Assembly: GCF_006385675.1 (NCBI RefSeq)
Contig: NZ_VFRR01000036.1
Span: 1 to 35,778, forward strand
From: Maribrevibacterium harenarium
GTDB taxonomy: Bacteria; Pseudomonadota; Gammaproteobacteria; Pseudomonadales; Marinomonadaceae
Reading direction: 5' to 3'
Length of the DNA stretch: 35,778 nt
Part shown: positions 8,351 to 16,100 of the stretch, piece after piece
Numbering within the stretch: the stretch's first letter is position 1
Layout of the letters: each line of letters starts with the position of its first letter
Translations under genes and position numbers: made by a program
The notes under the pieces: generated by a model
What the model was told of the DNA's origin: nothing
Database searches by the model: none
The model's input: the letters and a program-made list of their open reading frames with translations, nothing else

Positions 8351-9265
8351 CTAAGACATTCCCATAAATAGCGGGATGAATACCGGTACCGCCAGGCTCA
8401 TGATAAAGCCACTGGCAATGCACACCGGTACAATGTCTGGGCCGTGGATTTTACCCAGTAGTGGTAAGGTGAAATCCATGGCAGTGGCGCCAGAGTAGCC
8501 GACAGATAAATAGCTACTTATCCGTCCGAGTAGTGGAATCGCCATGAGGGCGACAATTTCCCTCCCAAGGTCTAGCAAGAATGCGGTGGTGCCGAGTACC
8601 GGCTCCCCCAAACCTGTAATCAAAATCCCAGATAAGCTGTACCAACCAAACCCAGAAACAACGGCTAAACTGTGTGCCGTCGACAGGCCCAACCATTGCC
8701 CGGCTAACCAGCCTGCCCCAAGGGTGCTGACCATCGTCGTTAGAGCAATAATGACGCCGTGTTGGTTTAAAAACAGCTTACGTAGTTTGAAATTGCCTTG
8801 GCGCAATTGGCAACCAATTAAAAACAGCAGCAGATAGAGCAGCCAAGTGACCAAGCTATCCACGTGGCTAAAGTGATCCGCCAGTAGCCAGCCCGCTAAC
8901 ACCCCCACCAATACGCAAGCGAGTGTCTTGCCGGCATCTTTAAGTACATCTTTGAGGGTGTGTTGATTATCCGCAACCCCCTGTGCCGTCTGCTTGTTGT
9001 GGGCAACTTGGGCGCTTACCCACAACAGAACGAGCGGTATTAGTGTCACGGCGACAAACAAGACAGCAGCATGCCAGCCGGCAATCAAAATCTTGCTCAG
9101 CAAGTCTTCCAGGGCACCAATACTATAGCCAATCAAACCTAAGATTAGATAAGTCAGCCATCCGAGCCACTTAGCCACCCGCTTTGGGGTAAGAGGGCGC
9201 ACATCCAGCCAGTAGCCAATTAGTAGCGCTGCGAGCAGTGGGGCAAGAGTAGAGAAAATGGTCAT
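8351..9265 (-). CDS. lysO: Lysine exporter LysO (YbjE family)
   Basis: A 304-residue inner-membrane protein with about eight to ten hydrophobic segments. It matches LysO, which exports L-lysine and confers resistance to thialysine. Family landmarks are the N-terminal APLLAALLIGYWL helix, LLLFLIGCQLRQG, the conserved VSGFGWYSLSGILI loop and GYSGATAMDFTLPLL near the C-terminus. The start has only a weak ribosome-binding site. Downstream, an AAGATTC/GAATCTT hairpin (8311-8334) without a T tract separates it from vapB. In other bacteria lysO is lysine-regulated through ArgP or Lrp-type factors; no site was identified here. Confidence 0.88.
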   Translation of the reverse strand: MTIFSTLAPLLAALLIGYWLDVRPLTPKRVAKWLGWLTYLILGLIGYSIGALEDLLSKILIAGWHAAVLFVAVTLIPLVLLWVSAQVAHNKQTAQGVADNQHTLKDVLKDAGKTLACVLVGVLAGWLLADHFSHVDSLVTWLLYLLLFLIGCQLRQGNFKLRKLFLNQHGVIIALTTMVSTLGAGWLAGQWLGLSTAHSLAVVSGFGWYSLSGILITGLGEPVLGTTAFLLDLGREIVALMAIPLLGRISSYLSVGYSGATAMDFTLPLLGKIHGPDIVPVCIASGFIMSLAVPVFIPLFMGMS

Positions 9266-9358
9266 TAGTAAGTATCACATTAATAAAATCGGGATGTTTT
9301 CATTCGAAAACGCGGTCTGTGTATTCGTTTCAATTATACCTTTTCACCTTACTTAACG

Positions 9359-9405
9359 TTACAGGATGTGACAAAAAACGAAAAAAACTTACCTGATGGG
9401 ACAAA
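9359..9405 (+). promoter_or_regulatory. Paired direct repeats upstream of the SCO/chemoreceptor operon
   Basis: TTACAGGATGTGACAAA (9359-9375) recurs as TTACCTGATGGGACAAA (9389-9405): 14 of 17 positions agree and the start-to-start spacing is exactly 30 bp, near three helical turns. The pair lies about 90-135 bp before the SCO gene in the lysO/SCO divergent gap. A weaker ATGGG-containing third copy may start near 9417. Tandem same-face direct repeats are typical of AraC-family activator sites, and a GlxA/AraC regulator sits at the far end of this island. The assignment to that regulator is inference. Confidence 0.45.
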
Positions 9406-9495
9406 TTTCGTTCGGTTTGGGTCATGGGGCTTTTCTGTCTCGTTTGCCCGAGTATTCTAAAACTGTGAACTTACCCCTGAAGGAAACTGGCATAA

Positions 9496-10116
9496 ATGAA
9501 GAATAAGAATTCATTATATATATTAATCATAATCATGAGTTTCGTTTTTTTAATGCCTGTCGCTAACTTTGCTGCAAAGACTTTAACTTCAGCTCAGTAC
9601 TATGGTGTGTCGGTAAATCAAGTTTTTCCAAGTTTCTCTGGGGTTGATGGACTGAAAAAGCCGTTCTCTAGTGATGATTTGAAAGGGAAGATGCATTTGG
9701 TTTTTTTTGGAAATACACGTTGTGGCAGTGTTTGTTATCCTAGAGTTGTTCTTTTTAAAGAGATAGATAATAGGATTAAAAAACAAGCTCCGTGGTTAGA
9801 AGGTAAGATTGAATACAACTTTTTTACTATTGATCCGAGCAATGATACGCCAGAAAGGCTATTTCAGTATTTTGATAACTATGTGAAAGGCGGTCGATCT
9901 GTACATGTTATGGATGAAAATTTCTTCAGCAATGTAAAAACTAAGCTAGGGGTAGATTTTTCTTATATAGGTAGTGGTCAATATCGACACGAGGATAGAT
10001 TGTATTTAACCAATACAAAAGGCGAAGTTCTCCTATCATACGCTGGTGTCAATATTTTAGAAGAAGAAATTATTAATGACTTAATAAAAGTTAACCAACT
10101 TGAGGAACAGAAATGA
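9496..10116 (+). CDS. SCO1/SenC-family membrane-anchored thioredoxin-fold protein
   Basis: A 206-residue protein with an N-terminal signal anchor (about 6-27) and a periplasmic thioredoxin-like domain. The SCO metal/redox triad is complete: C76 and C80 in [12 protein letters not shown] and H165 in [11 protein letters not shown]. The family motif [12 protein letters not shown] (111-122) is also present. Family members deliver Cu(I) to the CuA site of cytochrome oxidase or act as periplasmic thiol oxidoreductases. Here there are no oxidase genes; instead the stop overlaps the start of a chemoreceptor by ATGA, so a role in metallating or redox-tuning that receptor is suggested. The gene is A+T-rich compared with flanking DNA. 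An AAGGAAA box precedes the start. Confidence 0.88.
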   Translation: MKNKNSLYILIIIMSFVFLMPVANFAAKTLTSAQYYGVSVNQVFPSFSGVDGLKKPFSSDDLKGKMHLVFFGNTRCGSVCYPRVVLFKEIDNRIKKQAPWLEGKIEYNFFTIDPSNDTPERLFQYFDNYVKGGRSVHVMDENFFSNVKTKLGVDFSYIGSGQYRHEDRLYLTNTKGEVLLSYAGVNILEEEIINDLIKVNQLEEQK

Positions 10117-11600
10117 ACGAATTTAAAGATATAAATAGAATAATGCTATACATTATTCTTGCTCACCTGCCATTCTTCTTTCTAATTCAGGGAGTCGGTG
10201 ACCACAATACATACTTTGTCTATGTGTCATCTATTTTAAACTCATTGGTTGTGCTTCTAGCCTACAGATTATTTTCGGAAAGTCAGATATTTGGATATGT
10301 AGTGGCCATATCGCTAATGGTTAACTCTGCGATATTGATTCAGGGACAAATGGGGCAAACTGAAATGCACTTTCATATCTTCGCCACCATGGCGTTTTTA
10401 ACGGTGTATCGTTCATGGAGAATAATTCTGTCAGCCGCGGTTACCATTGCTTTACATCACCTGATATTAACTATTCTACAAATGAATGGAGCTTCTCTGT
10501 TCGGTATTCCGCTAACGATATATGCACAGAATTGTTCTATCACAACTCTTCTTGTGCATGCCATGTTTGTTGTATTTGAAGCCTCCGCTTTGGGTTTCAT
10601 GGCTTATAAGTCGGCAGTGGAGAATGATACCAATTTTGCCATTATGGATGCTGTGATGAGAGCACAAGATGGTAATGATCTTCGAGTTCGTGCTCCGATA
10701 TTAAAAGGCTCTAGCACAATACCATCGTTCAATGAGTTTATGACCCACCTACATAATTCCTTTGTAGTGGTAGGGGAGAACATTGATGAGCTTAAAGGTG
10801 TTTCTCAAAATATGTCTCAAGTATCAGCGGATACGCGAGATTTTTATATTCGACAAAGTGATCAGACAAATCAAATTGCATCAGCTGTTCAAGAGCTAAC
10901 CTATAGTATCGAGGATGTTGCTAAAAATATTTCTGATATATCAAAAGATGCAGAGCATATTAAGCTCCAATCTGGGGACGGATTAATTGTCGTAAATAAT
11001 AGTGTCAATGTGGCAGACAACCTTCAGTCTGAAATTGAAAGTGCTTCGGAGCAGATTAGAGTATTAGAAAGTCGTTGCGAGGGTGTCAGTGCCCTAGTGG
11101 AAGTTATTCACGAGATTTCAGAGCAAACTAATCTGTTGGCACTTAATGCTGCTATCGAGGCTGCCAGGGCCGGAGAAATGGGGCGTGGTTTTGCTGTCGT
11201 TGCTGACGAAGTACGTAACTTAGCCCAGCGCACGAATGAATCTACTGAGCGAATTAAAACGCAAATGAGTAATTTGTTAGAAGATGCAGCTGCTGCTGTG
11301 GTGGCAATCGCTACTAGCAAGGATTTAGTGAACTCAAGTGCTGAAAATATCAAGAAGTCTGGTGAAGTTTTCAATGTTATTAACCAACAGATTGAAGAGA
11401 TGTCTACGCGAACACTTACCGTTGCGTCAAATACGGAACAGCAGGCACAGGTAGTTTCGGAAATTAACAGAAATATTATTTCATTAACAGATTTGGTTCG
11501 ATCAATAGAGACGAAAACTACGGGTGTGTTTGAGGATTCGAAGTCTTTAGATAGTATTTCCAATAAAATGCATCAATACATTTCAGTGTTTCATATATAG
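10113..11600 (+). CDS. Methyl-accepting chemotaxis protein with His-rich multi-pass membrane sensor
   Basis: A 495-residue chemoreceptor. Residues 1-165 form about five or six membrane helices with short loops and no periplasmic ligand domain. They carry H18, H86, H88 (EMHFHIF), H115-H116 (ALHHL) and H149, a pattern seen in an uncharacterised membrane sensor module attached to many signalling outputs. No clear HAMP domain is present. Residues 230-495 are a coiled-coil signalling domain with the hairpin tip [21 protein letters not shown] followed by [18 protein letters not shown] (about 334-373), which contacts CheA and CheW. Start overlap with the SCO gene and a GAGGAA box indicate translational coupling. 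Clustered membrane histidines suggest heme or copper binding; this is inferred. Confidence 0.9.
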   Translation: MNEFKDINRIMLYIILAHLPFFFLIQGVGDHNTYFVYVSSILNSLVVLLAYRLFSESQIFGYVVAISLMVNSAILIQGQMGQTEMHFHIFATMAFLTVYRSWRIILSAAVTIALHHLILTILQMNGASLFGIPLTIYAQNCSITTLLVHAMFVVFEASALGFMAYKSAVENDTNFAIMDAVMRAQDGNDLRVRAPILKGSSTIPSFNEFMTHLHNSFVVVGENIDELKGVSQNMSQVSADTRDFYIRQSDQTNQIASAVQELTYSIEDVAKNISDISKDAEHIKLQSGDGLIVVNNSVNVADNLQSEIESASEQIRVLESRCEGVSALVEVIHEISEQTNLLALNAAIEAARAGEMGRGFAVVADEVRNLAQRTNESTERIKTQMSNLLEDAAAAVVAIATSKDLVNSSAENIKKSGEVFNVINQQIEEMSTRTLTVASNTEQQAQVVSEINRNIISLTDLVRSIETKTTGVFEDSKSLDSISNKMHQYISVFHI

Positions 11601-11652
11601 TTTTTATTCTTATTTAGAGCCCCAATGCCGTATATGAGAGGAAGGATCTGCT

Positions 11653-12948
11653 ATGAGAAAGATTAATGACCTTCTATTTTTAGATTTTAACTGGTCTAGT
11701 GAAATTACTCTGGATAATGACGATATGTCTGAAGCAAATAAAAGGAATGATTTCTATGCTAAGGTAGACATGCTAATGTCATATTCTGACTTCTTTAACG
11801 AGTCTTTCTACTTCGTTTGTTTTGATATTGATAATTTTGAATCTATCAATACTAAATATGGCTACAGTATGGCAGACAAATTTTTATTGGAAATGGAACG
11901 CCGGGTCGCATCGGAGCTTTCTTATGCAGAGACATATTATCGCTCTGGAGGTGATGAGTTTGTCTTGATTCTAAGATCTGATTATGTTGACTTGCAAGGA
12001 TTTTACTCTCGCTTAACATCACCAATACTGGTTGAGGAGGAAAATATTCACTTTTCGGCTAGTGTTGGTCTATCCCATTACCCCAATGATGCAATTGTTC
12101 ATGATACCTTGTTCCGTTATAGTGTCCAATCAATGCACGAATCAAAATATAGTGTTAATAGAAAAATTGTTTTGTTCGAGCAAGGAGAATATAAAAACTA
12201 TATTGATCAAAAACCAATTATTGAACAGATAAAAAAGGCAATAGATAAAAAACAATTTATTCTTCACTATCAACCTAAAATAAATATGATTAATGGTGAT
12301 GTCATTGGTTATGAAGCACTCGTTCGATGGGAAAAAGATGGTAAATTAATATATCCGGATTATTTTCTTCCATTGATTTCTAACTCAGCGTTGGAAGTGG
12401 AACTAGGAAACGAAATCGTTTCAATGGCCCTTAGGGATTTGAGCAAGATGATTCGTAGTGGGAAGAAAATTTCTATTAGTGTGAATGTTTCTCCATTTCA
12501 TTTGCTAGATCCTAGTTTTATGGAAGTGATTGATCGATATTATCTCAGATCACCAGAGATTTTTGAGAATGTTTGTCTCGAAATTTTAGAGAGTAGTATA
12601 TTGGAAGATTTTGATAAAGCCGAAGAAGTTATATCAAAGTGTAAAGGATATGGAATGAAAATTTCTCTTGATGACTTTGGGACAGCTTACTCTTCATTCA
12701 TTTATATAAAAAGCTTGCCTGTTGATGAAATAAAGATAGATCGTAGTTTCGTGATTAATATGTTTGATAACGATGATAATGTGAAAATAATAGAGTCTAT
12801 ACTCTTTCTTGCAAGTAAATTTAATAAAAAAGTAGTTGCTGAAGGCGTTGAATCGCATCATCATGTCAATGCACTAATTAAGTTGGGTTGTGATGTTGGA
12901 CAAGGATACTACTATCAGAGACCTGTTTCATTTTTAGAAATATACTAG
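11653..12948 (+). CDS. GGDEF-EAL c-di-GMP turnover protein
   Basis: A 431-residue soluble protein with a GGDEF domain (about 50-175, intact SGGDEF at 98-103, no RxxD inhibitory site just before it) and an EAL domain (about 190-430). The EAL side keeps the residues expected for phosphodiesterase activity: E221 of EAL, the N of SVNVSP, LEILES, the DDFGTAY metal pair, the K of EIKIDRSF, VAEGVES and GQGYYY. There is no recognisable sensor domain in the 45-residue N-terminus. An AGGAAGGA box lies before the ATG. It is 52 nt behind the chemoreceptor and probably in the same transcript. The likely role is linking receptor input to c-di-GMP; the net direction of activity is uncertain. Confidence 0.92.
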   Translation: MRKINDLLFLDFNWSSEITLDNDDMSEANKRNDFYAKVDMLMSYSDFFNESFYFVCFDIDNFESINTKYGYSMADKFLLEMERRVASELSYAETYYRSGGDEFVLILRSDYVDLQGFYSRLTSPILVEEENIHFSASVGLSHYPNDAIVHDTLFRYSVQSMHESKYSVNRKIVLFEQGEYKNYIDQKPIIEQIKKAIDKKQFILHYQPKINMINGDVIGYEALVRWEKDGKLIYPDYFLPLISNSALEVELGNEIVSMALRDLSKMIRSGKKISISVNVSPFHLLDPSFMEVIDRYYLRSPEIFENVCLEILESSILEDFDKAEEVISKCKGYGMKISLDDFGTAYSSFIYIKSLPVDEIKIDRSFVINMFDNDDNVKIIESILFLASKFNKKVVAEGVESHHHVNALIKLGCDVGQGYYYQRPVSFLEIY

Positions 12949-13937
12949 CTAGCATTTTTTGACAATTTTCTAAACTCCAATGGTGATAATCCAGTTCTGC
13001 TCTTAAAGGAGCGACGCAGTTGTTCAACACTGTTGTAGCCGCAGGTTTTTGATATCTCGAATAAGCTCAGATTACTAAATCTTAGCTTATTTTCAACTAA
13101 CTTGAATTTATAGTAATCAAGATACTCTGAAGGCGACATATTTAATTCTTCTCTAAATATACGTGTTAATTGTCTTCTGCTTAGTCCTACTGTGGAAGAT
13201 AAATTTTCTATTGTTATGTTTTCATGAATATTGCTTTCTATCCAATGTATGATTTTTTGCATTCTTAGACTTAGCTCGGAAATTTTAGCAGGCGAGTAGA
13301 GGTTTTCAGTAGCTTGTGTCTGATTTATCATAATATGTCTGGCTACCTCTTCTGACAGTTCTTCCCCTAGATCCTTTTTGATTAGTAACAAGGCTAGATC
13401 TATCCCCTTTGAGACTCCTGCTGAAGTATATATTCTTTCATTTTTGTCTTCTGTATAACGGCAGTCTTGGATGATATTAAGATCTGGATGTGATTTCTTT
13501 AGGTCATCAACAAAAAGCCAATGTGTGGTGGCTGGGCTATCTTTGAGTAATCCTGCTTTAGCAAGAATGAAGGATGCAGTACACACTGAAACAATTCGAT
13601 TGAAGTTGTAAGCATTTTGTTTTAACCAATTAATAATACCTTTATCATTGGATTGTTCTATCGCCCTTGGTCCGCCCGGTATGATAAGTGTATCTGAGCT
13701 GATAAAACTTGCGTTATATATATTGTCATCACAGATAACCTTAGTGCTGCCAAGTCTTACAAAATCATTTGTGCCGGTGCTGATAAAGTTAAAATCATAA
13801 TATTTTTTACCTAGCAATATGTTGGCGGACTCGAATACTTGAAGAGGTCCAGTAAAATCAAGAATGTAGGAGTCTTCAATGAGTAAGAACGTAATTTTTT
13901 TGCGATCATTAGTTGCTAGGTTAGGTTGGTTGTTCAC
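12945..13937 (-). CDS. GlxA-type AraC-family regulator with DJ-1/PfpI domain
   Basis: A 330-residue regulator. Residues 14-205 form a DJ-1/PfpI-like domain (FLLIEDSYILDFTGPLQVFE, DTLIIPGGP, the nucleophile-elbow-like VSVCTASFILAKAGLL with C119, then ATTHW). Residues 225-325 form an AraC helix-turn-helix pair (ENLSSTVGLSRRQLTRIF and SKTCGYNSVEQLRRSF). Members sense small nitrogenous metabolites such as arginine, carnitine or betaine, and activate adjacent operons. The start is GTG. Its 3' end overlaps the GGDEF-EAL gene by 4 nt on the opposite strand. It shares the A+T-rich composition of the three preceding genes, which suggests joint acquisition. The effector is unknown. Confidence 0.9.
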   Translation of the reverse strand: MNNQPNLATNDRKKITFLLIEDSYILDFTGPLQVFESANILLGKKYYDFNFISTGTNDFVRLGSTKVICDDNIYNASFISSDTLIIPGGPRAIEQSNDKGIINWLKQNAYNFNRIVSVCTASFILAKAGLLKDSPATTHWLFVDDLKKSHPDLNIIQDCRYTEDKNERIYTSAGVSKGIDLALLLIKKDLGEELSEEVARHIMINQTQATENLYSPAKISELSLRMQKIIHWIESNIHENITIENLSSTVGLSRRQLTRIFREELNMSPSEYLDYYKFKLVENKLRFSNLSLFEISKTCGYNSVEQLRRSFKSRTGLSPLEFRKLSKNAS

Positions 13938-14177
13938 GATTTTTGATTCTCTATTACGTAGAAGGTTGTTACCGATTGTTCAGTATACCTACGAGCTATT
14001 TAAGTTGAGGGTGACCAGATAAGCGGAATAATTGGACGATGTTTGTGAATAAATCAGGATAAATGGCTTTTAGTGGTATGTTTTAGGTCTTGTTAGGGGC
14101 ATGACTTTCCGTGGTGCAATTCGTATCCAGCAGTGGTACATTCCCCGCCCATATAGGGTTCAAGTAGATTTATTGTC

Positions 14178-15554
14178 ATGTCATTTTTAAAGCGTTTCCC
14201 CAATCTCGCCGAAGTACTTCATTTGCTATTCCCGATGATTTTGACGATGTCGTTGGAGCTGTCTATTAGCGTGGTGGATACGGTGATGCTGGGGCATTAT
14301 GATCCGTTGCATTTAGCCGCAGTGGGGCTAGCTTCTAGTCTATGGATGCCGGTTGGCTGTTTTCTGATTGGGGTGACGTTTGGCTTAACGCCATTGATTA
14401 CCAGGCATCTGCATGGTCGGCAACGGCGCTTGGTGAATGTGTATATGTCGCAGGCACTCGGGCTGTCGGTGATTTTGGGCCTAGTGGCGACGCTGGTGTG
14501 TTTGACCTTATTACCCGTGGCTGCCAAGTGGATGGCGAGTGAACCAGAAACCCAACGGGTTGCCGCCCAGTATTTATATGTGTTTGCACCTATCTTTCCG
14601 TTGTTGGCCTTGATGACGGCCTATAAGAACTTGTTTGAAGCCGCGGGCCGCCCCCGAATCCCTCTCATGGTGGCGACTCTGAGTTTGTTGCTCAATATTT
14701 TGTTTAACTATGCCTTTATCTATGGCCGTTTGGGGATGCCTGAGTGGGGGGCAAAAGGGGCGGGTTTGGCCTCTGCCGTGGCGATTTTGCTGTCGGTGCT
14801 GGTGTTTGTGGCTTATGACCGCTGGTGGAACCGGGATACCTTATTTAGCCATATTCATTGGCGCTATGTGCGTCAGTTTTCCATTCTACTCGGGCTAGGC
14901 ACTCCGGCAGGCTTTGCCTTTGCCTTTGAGATTACCTTGTTTTCTTCGCTAACTTGGCTCATCTCGGCATTTGGCGATTTGGCCCTCGGTGCTGGGCAGA
15001 TCATTATGTCCTACAGTTCGTTTTTGTTTACTCCCCTTATGGCCATGAGTGCTGTCACCGCCATTGTGGTCGCCAAAGCCATGTCCAAAGAGGGGGTTAA
15101 TGGTGCTCGGTTGCGGGTGCGCATTATTTTGCTGTTAGGTCTTGGTTATGTGTCGGTGTGTTTTGTGCTGACCCAAACGTTCCATGAGCAAATCCCCTAC
15201 CTGTTTAGCGGGAATGATCAGGTCGCGTTACTGGCTGCCTCCATCTTGTTGATCTCGTCGGTGTATCAATTTCCAGATATGGCACAGACAGTACTCACCG
15301 GTGCCCTACGTGGTTTTCGCGATACGCGCTCTAGTATGATCGCCATGGGGGTATCTCTGTTTGGGCTAAGTATCCCGCTGGGTTACTGGCTTGCTCACTT
15401 TAGCCCTTGGGCGCAAACTTTGAACGTGCGTGGTTTATACGTGGGGTTGGGGGTAGGATTAGCCGTGTTGGCGTTACTACTGACTTGGCGTTATCGATTG
15501 GCATTAAAACGCTTCCGGGGGCAGCGCTTGCCGCACCCGGAAGAAGTGGCATAG
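14178..15554 (+). CDS. norM: MATE-family multidrug/sodium antiporter (NorM type)
   Basis: A 458-residue inner-membrane exporter with twelve predicted helices in two homologous halves. Early helices include LFPMILTMSLELSISVVDTV and MLGHYDPLHLAAVGLASSLW, characteristic of NorM-branch MATE proteins that extrude cationic drugs in exchange for Na+ or H+. The second half begins near LGLGTPAGFAFAFEITLFSS and ends with a basic tail. The ribosome-binding site is weak. Codon and base composition return to the chromosomal style of the flanks. A GC-rich stem (15512-15519 with 15536-15543) lies in the last codons without a T tract. It converges with the thioesterase gene 12 nt downstream. Substrate cannot be inferred. 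Confidence 0.85.
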   Translation: MSFLKRFPNLAEVLHLLFPMILTMSLELSISVVDTVMLGHYDPLHLAAVGLASSLWMPVGCFLIGVTFGLTPLITRHLHGRQRRLVNVYMSQALGLSVILGLVATLVCLTLLPVAAKWMASEPETQRVAAQYLYVFAPIFPLLALMTAYKNLFEAAGRPRIPLMVATLSLLLNILFNYAFIYGRLGMPEWGAKGAGLASAVAILLSVLVFVAYDRWWNRDTLFSHIHWRYVRQFSILLGLGTPAGFAFAFEITLFSSLTWLISAFGDLALGAGQIIMSYSSFLFTPLMAMSAVTAIVVAKAMSKEGVNGARLRVRIILLLGLGYVSVCFVLTQTFHEQIPYLFSGNDQVALLAASILLISSVYQFPDMAQTVLTGALRGFRDTRSSMIAMGVSLFGLSIPLGYWLAHFSPWAQTLNVRGLYVGLGVGLAVLALLLTWRYRLALKRFRGQRLPHPEEVA

Positions 15555-15566
15555 CAGACATGCCGG

Positions 15567-16043
15567 TTAATGGTTAGTATCGCGCTCCCCTTGCCAACGG
15601 ATGGCCACCATTGTTGCCTTCGCGCATAGGTGCTCGGCGACGCTTAGTGTCATCTCGATAATGGCTTTACGCTCCTTTTGTTCTGTCACTTTACCCCGTA
15701 GTGTGAACTCCCCGTCAATCGGCGTCGGCCGCAGAAAATTCACTGTCAAAGAAGCGGTAACAAAGCGTATTGCCGGCTCTGTCCCCATTTCCCTTTGTTC
15801 CCTGCGAAATGCGGCAGCGGCAGCACTGGCAGTGCCGTGGCAATCGAACAAAGAGGCAATTAAACCGCCATAAGTATGGTGAGGTACACCACCGGTATGC
15901 CACTTCGCGGGGGTGAAGTGGGCAATGGTGGTGTCCCCGTCCCAAAAGCTTTTCAAATGAAGCCCATGGGGATTGCTCCTACCACAGCCGTAGCAGTGGC
16001 TATACTCCGTTGCGTAATAGTCCTGGAATGCTCGCTCGGTCAT
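15567..16043 (-). CDS. PaaI-like hotdog-fold acyl-CoA thioesterase
   Basis: A 158-residue single-hotdog protein of the 4HBT/PaaI family, hydrolysing acyl-CoA thioesters in the cytoplasm. The N-terminus has SHCYGCGRSNPHGLHL, a motif common in this subgroup. The catalytic helix region is HTYGGLIASLFDCHGTAS, and FVTASLTVNFLRPTPID forms the central strands. An AGGAG box precedes the start. It lies 57 nt downstream of the ETF-QO gene on the same strand and may be the last gene of the catabolic cluster, where it could release free CoA from stalled intermediates. Substrate is not predictable. Confidence 0.82.
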   Translation of the reverse strand: MTERAFQDYYATEYSHCYGCGRSNPHGLHLKSFWDGDTTIAHFTPAKWHTGGVPHHTYGGLIASLFDCHGTASAAAAAFRREQREMGTEPAIRFVTASLTVNFLRPTPIDGEFTLRGKVTEQKERKAIIEMTLSVAEHLCAKATMVAIRWQGERDTNH

Positions 16044-16100
16044 GGTTTGGCTCCTATCAATTGCAACATCTACTTGGTCTATCTAAGCCCCAAGACGGAA

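Noticed and set aside
9417..9433. Third copy of the direct repeat before the SCO gene
   Set aside because: It shares only an ATGGG core and spacing near 28 bp, too weak to list as a site.
15512..15543. Stem CTTCCGGG/CCCGGAAG as norM terminator
   Set aside because: It lies within the last codons of norM and lacks a T tract, so it is mentioned only within the gene entry.
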